The notes: a model not told the origin generated them from the sequence alone. A stretch of DNA of 32,225 bases from Halobacteriales archaeon QH_6_64_20 (GCA_003021235.1 PXQR01000075.1:1-32225), one strand, 5' to 3'; positions 17,572 to 26,251 are shown, counted from the first letter of the stretch. Translations and numbers: made by a program.

Positions 17572-18363
17572 TTACCCTATCCCTGCGGCCGGCTCGATCC
17601 GTCGCGCCGCCGTCCGGCATCGCTCGTACGTATCGATCGCCCACTCGATCAGCACGTCGTCGTTCCCGTCGAGACACGCCCGCGGGTTCCCGCCCTCGTC
17701 GTAGGCTCCCACCAGCGCCCGGTCGTCGTCGAGGATCGCGAGCCCGAACGACAGCGCCTCGGGACGAACGAACAGATCGAAGTTGTCGCTGTCGCGCCCG
17801 AACTGGTGGGCCTCGGCGTGGCTCTCGCGCGCCGCTTCGAGCACTCGCTCGTCGATCACGACCTCTATATCGACGTTCGCCTCGACGAGCGGCCGGCCGG
17901 CCTCGTTGAACGACCGGCTCGTGATCGGGACGATCCCCCGCATCCGGTCGAACGACGCCGAGCGAAAGACGTCGACGGAGTGTTCCATCGTCGCATAGGG
18001 GTTCTCGGGCGTCGCTTCGATCACGGTCGGCCTCGTCATCGCCTCGATCGGCAGCGTCCGTCCGACCTCCCCGAGACAGGTAAGCAGGGTTTCGTGGTCG
18101 GCGCTCACGCGGACGGTCTCGGTGAGGTCCTCGTACGCCGAGAGCACGAGTTCTCCGGGGGTCGTGAGCCGGTAGCTTCCCTCACCCTTCTCGGCCCACC
18201 CGCGCGTCGTGAGCCCGTCGAGACAGCGATGGATCGTCGAGCGCGGGAGCGAACACCGCCGCGCCAGCTCCGCTCCCCGACCGGGCCGCTCGCGCAGTTC
18301 TCTTAACACCTGAATCCGGTTCGACGACCCGGCGAGAAAGGCGACGTGTTCGTGTGAATCCAT
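17572..18363 (-). CDS. HTH transcriptional regulator of the FilR1/COG4742 type
   Basis: A 263-residue regulator. The N-terminus is a winged helix (FLAGSSNRIQVLRELRERPG, LARRCSLPRSTIHRCLDGLTTRGW), followed by the wing (YRLTTPGELV). From about residue 85 there is an effector domain like FilR1_middle (MetRR), with PTVIEATPENPYATMEHSVD and a C-terminal GLAILDDDRALVGAYDEGGN segment, typical of COG4742 proteins in haloarchaea and methanogens. I choose the ATG at 18363, nine codons inside the longest frame, because a TATA box lies 25-31 bases upstream. It faces the phosphate remnant tail to tail and is divergent from the glycosyltransferase gene. Its targets are unknown; a link to phosphate is not shown. 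Confidence 0.85.
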   Translation of the reverse strand: MDSHEHVAFLAGSSNRIQVLRELRERPGRGAELARRCSLPRSTIHRCLDGLTTRGWAEKGEGSYRLTTPGELVLSAYEDLTETVRVSADHETLLTCLGEVGRTLPIEAMTRPTVIEATPENPYATMEHSVDVFRSASFDRMRGIVPITSRSFNEAGRPLVEANVDIEVVIDERVLEAARESHAEAHQFGRDSDNFDLFVRPEALSFGLAILDDDRALVGAYDEGGNPRACLDGNDDVLIEWAIDTYERCRTAARRIEPAAGIG

Positions 18364-18387
18364 GCGACTCGATTGCACGACGGCAGG

Positions 18388-18394
18388 CATATAC
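18388..18394 (-). promoter_or_regulatory. TATA box of the FilR1-type regulator
   Basis: Reverse-strand GTATATG lies 25-31 bases before the ATG at 18363. The spacing fits a leaderless transcript and decides the start. Confidence 0.65.
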
Positions 18395-18613
18395 CCTGTG
18401 CCTATGACCGTCGATAGCCAGTAGCTATCGGTGAGGGTCCGTCCGTAACGCTACGGACGTACGCTCCGTGCTCGATGTTCGATCTTCGTCCCGTTTCGCC
18501 CTCGTGCGTTCCTTGCGATCGTCAGCGCGACACGACCGAGCGACGCACGGTGGAACCAAGGGCCGACGTCACGCCGTCGCGTCCCTCCGATCGCCGTCCC
18601 TCGGGGACGACCG

Positions 18614-18620
18614 TTTATTA
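18614..18620 (+). promoter_or_regulatory. TATA box of the membrane glycosyltransferase gene
   Basis: TTTATTA lies 24-30 bases before the GTG at 18644, as expected for a leaderless haloarchaeal gene. The 18364-18643 interval is thus a divergent promoter region. Confidence 0.65.
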
Positions 18621-18643
18621 TCACCTCCGTCGGACGGACTGTC

Positions 18644-20878
18644 GTGACCGACCGCCTCCGTCCCGCGACCGATCGCGTTCGCTCCATCGCCGGTTCGGGC
18701 CGCGTCGTGGAGACGATCGTTACCGCGCTGGTCGCCGTCGGGTGTCTCTGGTTCGTTCTCGCGTTTCTGACGATCGCCGCCGCACGGCTTTCCTATCCGC
18801 TCCCGCTCGAATGGATGGAGGGGGGCATGGTGCTCGAAACCCGCCGGGTTCTCGCCGGCGACGCGCTGTACGTCGAACCGACGCTCGAATTCGCGCCCTT
18901 CATCTACCCGCCGCTGTATTTCTACGTCACTGCGGCGGTCGCGTCCGTTACCGGCCTCGGGTACGTGCCCTTGCGCCTCGTCGCCATCGCCTCGACGCTC
19001 GGGTGTTTCGCCGTGATCTTTTCGCTCGTTCGCCGTGAAATCGGGACGCTACTGCCGGCACTCGCCGCCGTTGGCCTGTTTGCCGCGTTGTACCCCGCCG
19101 CCGGCACGTGGTTCGACCTCGCACGGGTGGACATGCTCTACCTGCTCGTTGCACTCGCCGTCGTCTCGATCGTCCGGTTCGGCCGCGGCGTTCGGGTGGG
19201 TGTCTTCGCCGGCGTCGTCTTCGTGCTCGCCTTCCTCACGAAGCAATCGGCGCTGCTTGCCCTGTCGCCGCTCGTGATCTATTCGCTGTACTACAAACGC
19301 CGCTTCGGGGTCACCTTCGCCGCGACCGGGTTTGGACTGGTCGGCGCGAGCCTCCTCCTCTTGCAGGTGACGAGCGATGGCTGGTTTCTCTACTACGTTT
19401 TCGAACTGCCGACGATGCACCCGACGAAAGGGCGACGATTGCTGACCTTTTGGACACGCGACCTGCTTCGCCCGCTCGCGCTCGCGGCGGCCGTCGCCGT
19501 CGGGTACGTCCTGAGTGCCATCGGTCGGGGTCGAACCGAGATCGGGGTTTTCTACGGCCTCCTCCTCGTCGGGTTCGTCGGGTCGTCCTGGCAGGCCCGG
19601 TTACACACGGGCGGGGCGGAAAACACTCTTATCCCGGCGTACGCCGCGCTCGCGATCGGGTTCGGACTCGGGGTCGCCGGTGCGCTCCGGGCGGCGAGCG
19701 AGTATGGGGATCGTTCGCCCGACTGCTCGCCCACGATCGGCCGGTCGGTAGTGCTGATCGCAGTCCTATTGCAGTTCACGGCACTGCTGTACGTTCCGGG
19801 TGCACACGTCCCGACGCCTGCCGAGTTCGACCGTGCCGAGCGCTCGATCGAGGCGGTCGAATCGATGCGTGAGCCGGTGTTCTCGCCGGTCTATCCCTAC
19901 ATGGCCGTCGCGGCGGGCCACGAGCCGACTGCGCACAAGATGGCCCTCGTCGACGTGTTGCGCGCCGAACCCCACCCCGAACGCCGGGCGCTCAGGGGTC
20001 GACTCTCCCGCACGCTGACCCGGAATCCACGGTATCGTACTTTACTCACCCACGGCGGAGTCTACGCCTTTGGCCGCATGGCGAGAGCCGCCTACCGCTA
20101 CGATCGCCCGTTCCCGCGGGGCGCTCGGCCGCCCCGCCCGATCACCGGCGCGCGCCCCCATCCGCGAAACGTCATCGTTCCGAAGCGCCCGATCGCCGCA
20201 GGGAACGAAACTGCCACCGCGAACGCCTCGACCGCCGTCGTTGCTGTGAACGCTTCGACCACCGCCACCAGCGGCTTCGGTTTGGCCGTTCGGTCGCCGA
20301 CGGAGTGCTCGGATCAGTCTCCGTCTCCGGCGAGCGCTTCGAGGCGTTCGGTCCCCGTCCGAGTCCCCTTCGCGATCACTACGTCGCCCGCGCGTAGTTC
20401 GGTGTCGGGACCGGGCGAAATCACCCACTCGTTTCGCGCCCGGTTCGTAGCGCTCGTCAGCCGGTCGCCCGCCGACGACGGTTCGCCGGGTTCGGCTTCC
20501 GCGCGCCGAACCGCGACCACGCGGGTTCCCGTCTCGGTCTTGATCCTCCGCTCGCCGATCGTAACCCCGTCGAGATCGCTCCCTGGCGCGACGACCGACC
20601 GGACGAGCACCTCGTCGGATTCGAGGACAGCCTCGGCGATCACCGGATGCGTCCCGATCCCCCGCAGCACCCCTTCGCTGATCTCGACGGCAGCGTCCGA
20701 GATGACTTCCGTGCTCCGTCCGAGGTGGACGAGCCCGCGGAGGGTTACGGGATCTTCGACCCGGCTCGCCGCGCGTAGCGTCCAGGCCTCGAACCGGGAC
20801 TGGAGCGCGTCGACCTCGACTTCGAGTTCGACCACTTCCCGCGCGAGGGCCTCGCTGTCGAACAACACCGCGCCGTAG
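18644..20878 (+). CDS. GT39/83-like polytopic membrane glycosyltransferase, with an overlong C-terminal reading frame
   Basis: The ORF has 744 codons from a GTG at 18644. Residues 1 to about 515 look like a dolichol-phosphate-sugar-dependent integral membrane glycosyltransferase. TM1 is followed by an outside loop with the acidic motif PLEWMEGG and FAPFIYPPLYFYVTAAV, then FDLARVDMLYLL, FLTKQSALLALSPL and roughly ten further TM segments. A soluble C-terminal part ends near ITGARPHPRNVIVPKR (about 20180). Beyond that the translation is low-complexity and, from 20314, is simply the antisense of the PhoU/TrkA_C gene. The natural stop is probably lost or displaced; the biological end is likely near 20190-20310. 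Its role would be adding sugars to surface glycans; donor and acceptor are unknown. Confidence 0.75.
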   Translation: MTDRLRPATDRVRSIAGSGRVVETIVTALVAVGCLWFVLAFLTIAAARLSYPLPLEWMEGGMVLETRRVLAGDALYVEPTLEFAPFIYPPLYFYVTAAVASVTGLGYVPLRLVAIASTLGCFAVIFSLVRREIGTLLPALAAVGLFAALYPAAGTWFDLARVDMLYLLVALAVVSIVRFGRGVRVGVFAGVVFVLAFLTKQSALLALSPLVIYSLYYKRRFGVTFAATGFGLVGASLLLLQVTSDGWFLYYVFELPTMHPTKGRRLLTFWTRDLLRPLALAAAVAVGYVLSAIGRGRTEIGVFYGLLLVGFVGSSWQARLHTGGAENTLIPAYAALAIGFGLGVAGALRAASEYGDRSPDCSPTIGRSVVLIAVLLQFTALLYVPGAHVPTPAEFDRAERSIEAVESMREPVFSPVYPYMAVAAGHEPTAHKMALVDVLRAEPHPERRALRGRLSRTLTRNPRYRTLLTHGGVYAFGRMARAAYRYDRPFPRGARPPRPITGARPHPRNVIVPKRPIAAGNETATANASTAVVAVNASTTATSGFGLAVRSPTECSDQSPSPASASRRSVPVRVPFAITTSPARSSVSGPGEITHSFRARFVALVSRSPADDGSPGSASARRTATTRVPVSVLILRSPIVTPSRSLPGATTDRTSTSSDSRTASAITGCVPIPRSTPSLISTAASEMTSVLRPRWTSPRRVTGSSTRLAARSVQASNRDWSASTSTSSSTTSRARASLSNNTAP

Positions 20879-21567
20879 GCCAGGTCGACCGCGAGTTCGC
20901 TCATGTTCTTCATTAGCACGACCGTCCGCATCGCCCGTTCGATGTCCTCGATGCCGGTATCGGGAGCCGTCGGCGGGTCGTAGGCTTCGCCCGTCGCGCT
21001 CTGGTAGACGCCGCCGACGTCCTCTGTCGCCCCGCGCAGGAGCACGCTCGTCCCGGGTTCGAGGTGCGTCTCGGGACCGGGATCGGTGTTCCACTCGCCG
21101 TCACGGCGGATCGAGATCGCGCGGACGCCCGTCTCGGTCTCTAGATCGATCTCCTCCAAGCTCTTCCCGGCGAGGCGTGCGTTCTCGGCCACCTCCGCTC
21201 GAACGACCGTTTCGAGCGCGTCGGGAAGCGCTGCGGTCATCGCCTCCGGCAGACCGATGTCTTCTGCGACGACCTTCGCGATGTCGCCCGCCGCGTCCGA
21301 TATCTTCTCGGCGGCCCCGATGACGCCTAACGCCGGTGCCAGGCTTTCGGCGTCCGCCGGGCTCCGGGCGGCCATGAGCAGGCCCATTCGCGCGCGCATC
21401 TGGAGGACGTCCATGCGCGCTTCGAGTTCGAGCACTTCCCTCGCGACGTCTTCGGAATCCAGGAGAACGGCCGAGTAGGACAGATCGATCAGCAACTCAG
21501 CAGTGTCCTTCATCTCCGAGAGGACCTGTTTGACGCTGACTGGCTCGTAGGCGACCTCCCCGGCCAT
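20314..21567 (-). CDS. PhoU/TrkA_C double-domain protein (COG3273, potassium channel-associated type)
   Basis: A 417-residue soluble protein built from two similar halves. Each has a PhoU-like helical domain (MKDTAELLIDLSYSAVLLDS in the first, MKNMSELAVDLAYGAVLFDS in the second) followed by a TrkA_C beta domain (LETETGVRAISIRRDG... and IKTETGTRVVAVRRAEA..., each ending in a LxxGTSVLLRG / LRAGDVVIAKG strand). This is the COG3273 arrangement, thought to regulate ion channels or transporters through ligand binding by TrkA_C. No ion pore is present. The frame is open far upstream, but the family start is the ATG at 21567 (MAGEVAYEPVSV). It lies 53 bases after the BrkB-like gene on the same strand, probably one operon. 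The overlong glycosyltransferase frame overlaps it in antisense. Confidence 0.85.
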   Translation of the reverse strand: MAGEVAYEPVSVKQVLSEMKDTAELLIDLSYSAVLLDSEDVAREVLELEARMDVLQMRARMGLLMAARSPADAESLAPALGVIGAAEKISDAAGDIAKVVAEDIGLPEAMTAALPDALETVVRAEVAENARLAGKSLEEIDLETETGVRAISIRRDGEWNTDPGPETHLEPGTSVLLRGATEDVGGVYQSATGEAYDPPTAPDTGIEDIERAMRTVVLMKNMSELAVDLAYGAVLFDSEALAREVVELEVEVDALQSRFEAWTLRAASRVEDPVTLRGLVHLGRSTEVISDAAVEISEGVLRGIGTHPVIAEAVLESDEVLVRSVVAPGSDLDGVTIGERRIKTETGTRVVAVRRAEAEPGEPSSAGDRLTSATNRARNEWVISPGPDTELRAGDVVIAKGTRTGTERLEALAGDGD

Positions 21568-21620
21568 ACCAACCGAATCGAGTCCCGGCGAGCAAAAGCG
21601 TTCGCCCGGCCCATCGACGG

Positions 21621-22652
21621 CTACTCGTCGGTCGCTTCCCGCGGCGCCCAGCGGAGTTCCAACCCGATCGTTCTGCCCTCGAGCGAGAGAGCCGCCCCTT
21701 CGGCGTCGACGCGTACGTGTCGTGGCGATGGGAGGTGTACCTCCGTCTCCCCGGTAGCCATAACCAGTTCGGTCGCACCGTGTAGCGCCGCCTCCGTCTC
21801 TCGAAGCCTGGCGGTCAGGTGTTCTCGATCGCTCTCGACGCCTCCAACGACCGGATCGATGTCCACGTCCAAGCTCCGATTCGAGAGCACCGCGTTGAGC
21901 ACTGCTCCGAACAGGAGCACGAGGCTGCTGAAATACAGCCACGTCAACAGAACGATCACGCCGGCGATAACGGTGCCGGCGTCCGGAGAACTGAGCTCGA
22001 TATAGAACCGAAAGAGCGAGGCGAAGACCATCAGCCCGAACGCGGCGGCGAAGACGCCGGGTAACACCTCCCGAGCCGTCACGTTCGCGTCCGGGAACAC
22101 GTAGTACATCGGAAAGAACGTAACCGCAAGCATCGAGACCAGCGCGACTCGGTACGACAGCCAGGCGAGCGGCCCGGCGTCGCCGCTCGGGAACACGGAG
22201 CCGAGCACCCACGCGCCGGCAACCGCCACCCCGAAGCTCACGAGCACGACGGCGGCGTCGACGAACTGATCGACGACGGAGTCGCGTGCGCCCGTATCGT
22301 AGACGTCCGAAAAGGCCGTATCGAGACAGCGGAAGATGCGAAGCGTTCCCCAGAGAAGTACGATCGCCCCGAGCAACGACACGCCGGTCGATACTTGCGC
22401 GGCTTCGAGCTCTCGGACGAGAGCGGTTTCGGTCTCCGGCGTGAACGCCGCCCCGACGGCGTCGATGAAACCGGACTGGAGGGACTGGTCACCGACGGCA
22501 GAGAGGATCACGATCGCGACCAACAACAACGGCAACGTCGAGAGAACCGCATGATAGGCGATACTGCCGGCCATGAACGTGATCTTCTCCGCCCGGAGTT
22601 CGTGGACCACCGCTTTGCTCACCGAGAGAGTTCGATCGAGACGTGCTCCCAT
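21621..22652 (-). CDS. YihY/BrkB family inner-membrane protein
   Basis: A 343-residue membrane protein of the YihY/virulence factor BrkB family. The start (ATG at 22652, MGARLDRTLSVSKAVVHELR) is followed by the family hallmark FMAGSIAYHAVLSTLPLLLV. Six hydrophobic segments run to about residue 260 (LLGAIVLLWGTLRIFRCLD, FVDAAVVLVSFGVAVAGAW, LLTWLYFSSLVLLFGAVLN). A hydrophilic C-terminal domain of about 80 residues ends acidic. Longer upstream frames exist but lack family sequence. A weak TATA-like CTTTTGT lies 25-32 bases upstream. The molecular function of the family is unsettled; pairing with the PhoU/TrkA_C gene suggests an ion or envelope role, which is inference. Confidence 0.88.
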   Translation of the reverse strand: MGARLDRTLSVSKAVVHELRAEKITFMAGSIAYHAVLSTLPLLLVAIVILSAVGDQSLQSGFIDAVGAAFTPETETALVRELEAAQVSTGVSLLGAIVLLWGTLRIFRCLDTAFSDVYDTGARDSVVDQFVDAAVVLVSFGVAVAGAWVLGSVFPSGDAGPLAWLSYRVALVSMLAVTFFPMYYVFPDANVTAREVLPGVFAAAFGLMVFASLFRFYIELSSPDAGTVIAGVIVLLTWLYFSSLVLLFGAVLNAVLSNRSLDVDIDPVVGGVESDREHLTARLRETEAALHGATELVMATGETEVHLPSPRHVRVDAEGAALSLEGRTIGLELRWAPREATDE

Positions 22653-22832
22653 CTCCGGGTGTTTGCCGCCATCCCGACAAAAGCTCGCAGGTTGCACTTC
22701 CCGAGTGATACCTCGTTACGTGGCTCCGGTCGTCGACCGGCTCGACGCTGATATCTACCCTCCGACGGCCGACGTCGCCCGAACGAATCCGCCTTCGAGT
22801 ACGCTAGCCGCGGGAGCGTTCCGAACTAGCGA

Positions 22833-23672
22833 TCACACCACGCGGTTCGCGAGCGACTCGTCGCGTTCCCGGCGTCCGAGGTTCTCGCGAACGATCGCGG
22901 CTACGCGATCGGCGTATCCTCTGTAAGCGGCGGCGACGTGCGGCGTCACGATTACCTCCTCCCTCTCCCACAGCGGCGATTCTTCAGGCAGAGGTTCGGT
23001 CTCGAAGCCCCGTGTTTCGTCGGTCAGCGGCACGCAGAGAACGACGAACTTCGAGCCCTCGATCGCCACCTCCAGGTTCGCGGGCGTATGGACCCGTTTT
23101 ACGCCGTCGACCGGCGTTGGCGTCCGCTTTACGCCCACTACCTCCATGCCGAACGCGTCGGCGCGCCGGACGACACCCTGCCCGAGCGTGCCGAGGCCGA
23201 TCACACAGACCCGTTCCCCGCGAAGCGTCCCTAACTCGCTCCAGTCCGGATCGATCCAGTCGGATTCGCCCTGGGCGTCCCGGTAGCGGTGCAGGCCGCG
23301 AGCGAACGCGAGCAGGTATCCGAGGACGGTTTCGCCGACGACGTCGCCGTGGATGCCCTCGCTACTCGTAAGCGCCACTCCCCGTTCGCGAAACGCCGCG
23401 AAGGGAAACCGATCGACGCCGGCCTGTACCGAGTGTACCCACGGGAGATCACCGTCGAGAAACGACTCGTCGTACGCGAGCGTCACACAGACGTCGAGCG
23501 CCGAGAGAACCTCGGGGTCGCCGCCGACGGTCTCGACGATCGGTTTCTCGCCGTCCGTTCTCTCTCTCTCGTCCGCTCCCGTCGCCGTCCCGTCGCTCTC
23601 GAACGCTCGCTCGAACCGTTCGGGCGGGAACAGTTCACCGACCGACTCGTGGATACCGATCCGTCGTGTCAC
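22833..23672 (-). CDS. D-2-hydroxyacid dehydrogenase with an internal in-frame deletion
   Basis: A 279-residue NAD-dependent D-2-hydroxyacid dehydrogenase; relatives usually have 305-330 residues. Present are VHSVQAGVDRFPF, the nucleotide-binding motif VIGLGTLGQGVVRR (about 157-170), LCVPLTDETRG (212-222) and, directly after it, FETEPLPEESPLW followed by IVTPHVAA with the catalytic His. In normal enzymes about 40 residues, including the VNxxRG strand with the substrate-binding catalytic Arg and the start of the DVFE strand, lie between residues 222 and 223. The Glu of FETEP and the His remain. The junction is at 23006/23007. The product is probably inactive. The start is the GTG at 23672, supported by a TATA-like box 23-29 bases upstream. 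It is divergent from the DUF2237 gene. Confidence 0.85.
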   Translation of the reverse strand: MTRRIGIHESVGELFPPERFERAFESDGTATGADERERTDGEKPIVETVGGDPEVLSALDVCVTLAYDESFLDGDLPWVHSVQAGVDRFPFAAFRERGVALTSSEGIHGDVVGETVLGYLLAFARGLHRYRDAQGESDWIDPDWSELGTLRGERVCVIGLGTLGQGVVRRADAFGMEVVGVKRTPTPVDGVKRVHTPANLEVAIEGSKFVVLCVPLTDETRGFETEPLPEESPLWEREEVIVTPHVAAAYRGYADRVAAIVRENLGRRERDESLANRVV

Positions 23673-23694
23673 GAGCGTACGCCACTCCGAGACC

Positions 23695-23701
23695 CTATTA
23701 A
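23695..23701 (-). promoter_or_regulatory. TATA-like box of the D-2-hydroxyacid dehydrogenase gene
   Basis: Reverse-strand TTAATAG lies 23-29 bases before the GTG at 23672, supporting that start and a leaderless transcript. Confidence 0.55.
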
Positions 23702-23771
23702 CGTTCGTCGTCCACTGTCATCCGTTTCGGGGGGTCCGTTCGCTCCGCTGCCGGGATCGGCCTCCTCGGAC

Positions 23772-23849
23772 GGTTTCTCGGCCACACGATCGATCGCCGG
23801 TAGTCGATCGTCGTGACGAACGGCCGAGAAACCCGGTAACTCTCGGCCG
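23772..23849. promoter_or_regulatory. Nested inverted repeats in the divergent promoter region
   Basis: Three copies of the half-site TCTCGGCC occur: forward at 23776-23783, inverted within 23821-23829, forward at 23841-23848. GGTTTCTCGGCC at 23772-23783 is the perfect inverse of 23822-23833 (12 bp), and CGGCCGAGA at 23821-23829 is the perfect inverse of TCTCGGCCG at 23841-23849 (9 bp, 11-base spacer). Inside the larger repeat, ACGATCGA (23786-23793) pairs with TCGATCGT (23804-23811). The last copy ends about 10 bases before a TATA-like GCTTTTCAC (23858-23866) that would serve the DUF2237 gene. A regulator site or competing hairpins are possible. Confidence 0.6.
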
Positions 23850-23887
23850 ACGGAGAGGCTTTTCACCGGCGAGAACGACCGTCGAAC

Positions 23888-24259
23888 ATGGCTGACGAGG
23901 AGACGAACGTCTTGGGAACCGAACTCGCGACCTGTAACAACGACCCCGAAACGGGCTTTCTGCGCGACGGCCTGTGTCACCACCTACGGCGCGATCCGGG
24001 CCGTCACGAGATCTGTGCGGTGATGACCGACGACTTCCTCCAGTACAGCAAGGCCCAAGGCAACGACTTAGTGACCCCTCACCCTGAACTGGGCTTTCCC
24101 GGCTTGGAACCGGGCGATCGGTGGTGTGTCTGTGTCCCGCGCTGGATCGAAGCCTTAGAGGCCGATACCGCCCCGCCGGTAATCCCCGAGGCGACCAGCG
24201 AGGCCGTGCTCGAAGACGTCCCGATGGAGACGCTCGAAGACCACGCCCACCACGAGTAG
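23888..24259 (+). CDS. DUF2237 family protein
   Basis: A 123-residue protein of the DUF2237 family (COG3651), conserved in bacteria and haloarchaea. Conserved blocks are NVLGTELATCNNDPETGFLR, the short Cys/His segment DGLCHHL, ICAVMTDDFLQYSKAQGNDL, then FPGLEPGDRWCVCVPRW and a C-terminal region with NLxxT-like VLEDVPMETL before a His-rich end. Four Cys are present (30-97), but they are spread out and metal binding is uncertain. No biochemical role is established to my knowledge. The ATG at 23888 follows a TATA-like GCTTTTCAC 22-30 bases upstream, beyond which lies the nested inverted repeat. The 150 bases after its stop, before the convergent pheT stop, show nothing further. Confidence 0.9.
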   Translation: MADEETNVLGTELATCNNDPETGFLRDGLCHHLRRDPGRHEICAVMTDDFLQYSKAQGNDLVTPHPELGFPGLEPGDRWCVCVPRWIEALEADTAPPVIPEATSEAVLEDVPMETLEDHAHHE

Positions 24260-24409
24260 CGACCCGTCGTTCGGTTCCAGTCGCCGTCCGCCCGCGATTG
24301 CCGCTCGTTGTAGCCGCGACCGTGGCCGACACCGGGTCAAGGGAAAACACGCGAGCACGATTTGCCGTACTTCGACGAGTCGACGAACCAGGACAACGGG
24401 AACCGTCGA

Positions 24410-26251
24410 CTACCGGAGCGCGCCGAGTCGGAACTCGAAGGCGGCCACCGGCACTTCGAGGTCGTGTTCGACTAAAACTTCGGGGTGGATCTCGCCGATC
24501 ACGCCCGCTGAGGTACCGTCGAGGACTACTTCGGCGGCTCTGCCGTCGATGAACGAGGGGTGATCGGTCGGCGGCGTTGCTGCCTCGACACCGAACGCCC
24601 GACAGAGCGCCGTGAGCCGGGTCTTCGCCGCCTCGTAGGAGGCGTCGGTCCGCGCGAGCACCGCTCCGACGGTCCGGAACTCGACGAGGCCGGTGTTTTC
24701 CCGCTCGTCACGGCCAGCGGCGAGGCCGATCTCCGCGAGGTCCTGGGGGTACGCGCGATGGGTGTTGTTCCCCAGTACCGTCATCAGTGACGGGAGTGCC
24801 CACGTCCGGACGATCTCGTAGTCCTCGCTGTACGGTTCGCGGATCCTGGCTGGAGCGAGCGCACCCAGGCAGTGATCGGCGTTCACGTCGTCTGCTTTGC
24901 CGACGTCCTCGGCGTCGAGGTCCTCAGCCGCGTCGGGCGAAGAAAGCCCCATCCGATCGTAGTTCGCCGTCTCGGCGATGAGATGAAAGTTGAGCAGGTC
25001 CTCGAAGCCGAGGCCGACGAGCGTGTTTCTGAGAGCGCGTTCGAGCCGCGAGCGTTCGTGACGGCCACCGACGGTACTCACGTCCGGATAGCGCGGTTCG
25101 AGGTCGTTGAAGCCATACGCCCGGCCGAGGTCGTCGATCACGTCGAGCGGTCCGAGCACGTCCTGGCGGTACGGCGGGATCGACACCTCGTAGACCACCC
25201 CTGTCCCTTCCCTCACTCCTGTCCCGTCGGCGTTCGGATCGACTTCGCCGTCGGATCCCGGGCCGGAGCCGGCATCGTCGTCACGCTCCGTGACTTCCGC
25301 GTCGAGACCCGAGCGCTCGGCGAGGTCGATCACGGTTTCGGGATCGAAGTCGACGCCGAGTACCGTCTCGACCCGTTCGTGTGTGACGCGTTTCGTCCCG
25401 ACCGAGAGGTCCGGGCGGGTCAGCTCGCGGTCGGGGTACGAGACGGTGACCTCCTCGATCCGCGCGCCGCGGGCCGCGAGCGCGTAGCAGAGGATCGCAC
25501 ACATCCGGTCGATCGTCCACTGGTCGGTGCCCGTGAGTTCGATCAGGAGATCCGTCGAATCGACCGTGAGTTCGGTCCGGCGACCGTTGATGACCGGCGG
25601 GAACGAAAACAGCCCCAGATCGTCGTAGATCGCCGGCAGTCGCTCGTATTCGGCGACGATCGGCGCGTAGTCCCTCCCCGTCGGGTGTTCGGCGAGGACG
25701 TCGCCGGGCGTGAGTTCCGCGTCGGAATCGAGCGGGACGAAGGTGTCCTCCTCCGGTCCGACGCCCCGATAGGAGATCGCGTTGTCCGCCGATCCGGCAG
25801 TGCCTCCCTTCAACATTACTAAGTCGTGGATGCCGATAGCGCCCTTCACGCGATCGCGGCCCATCGTCGCGTGGAGTTTCTCCTGGAGCTGGATCAGCGA
25901 GTCGAGCACTCCCTCGTCGAGATCGACGCCGCGAGCGACCGCGCCCGTGACGTAGGGCCGTTCGGCGGGGACGCTGTCCGCTACTTCGTAGCGCCAGTCG
26001 GGAGCGTTGGTCCGCGGGACGTACACTCCTCGGTCCTCGCCGTACTGGTAGCGAAGCGAGCGGGCGATCCCCTCGACGGACAGTCGATCGAGGCGGTCGG
26101 GGGCGAACTCCAGTTGCGCCTCGCCGTCTTCGGTTTCGCCCTCGTACTCCAAGCCGAGCGCGAACAGGTCCGATTTCAGTTCCTCGTCTCCCTTCTCGTC
26201 GTGGCCGGTCAGCCGCCGGAGTTCGTCGAAGTCGGCGTCGACGACGACCAT
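24410..26251 (-). CDS. pheT: PheT, phenylalanyl-tRNA synthetase beta subunit
   Basis: PheT forms the alpha2-beta2 enzyme that charges tRNA-Phe, working with PheS. The 613-residue protein is of the shorter archaeal/eukaryotic type. It begins MVVVDADFDELRRLTG, with B1-like sequences, B3/4 around YVTGAVARGVDLDEGV and MLKGGTAGSADNAISYRGVG, B5 near LTRPDLSVG, and the catalytic-like C-terminal module starting IPPYRQDVLGPLDVIDDL. It ends with a FRLGALR tail. An acidic/Gly insert (residues ~325-350, DDDAGSGPGSDGEVDPNADG) is a typical halophilic expansion. The ATG at 26251 overlaps the pheS TGA by one base (TGATG), so translation is probably coupled. Longer upstream frames are antisense-like noise. 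No damage is seen. Confidence 0.97.
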   Translation of the reverse strand: MVVVDADFDELRRLTGHDEKGDEELKSDLFALGLEYEGETEDGEAQLEFAPDRLDRLSVEGIARSLRYQYGEDRGVYVPRTNAPDWRYEVADSVPAERPYVTGAVARGVDLDEGVLDSLIQLQEKLHATMGRDRVKGAIGIHDLVMLKGGTAGSADNAISYRGVGPEEDTFVPLDSDAELTPGDVLAEHPTGRDYAPIVAEYERLPAIYDDLGLFSFPPVINGRRTELTVDSTDLLIELTGTDQWTIDRMCAILCYALAARGARIEEVTVSYPDRELTRPDLSVGTKRVTHERVETVLGVDFDPETVIDLAERSGLDAEVTERDDDAGSGPGSDGEVDPNADGTGVREGTGVVYEVSIPPYRQDVLGPLDVIDDLGRAYGFNDLEPRYPDVSTVGGRHERSRLERALRNTLVGLGFEDLLNFHLIAETANYDRMGLSSPDAAEDLDAEDVGKADDVNADHCLGALAPARIREPYSEDYEIVRTWALPSLMTVLGNNTHRAYPQDLAEIGLAAGRDERENTGLVEFRTVGAVLARTDASYEAAKTRLTALCRAFGVEAATPPTDHPSFIDGRAAEVVLDGTSAGVIGEIHPEVLVEHDLEVPVAAFEFRLGALR

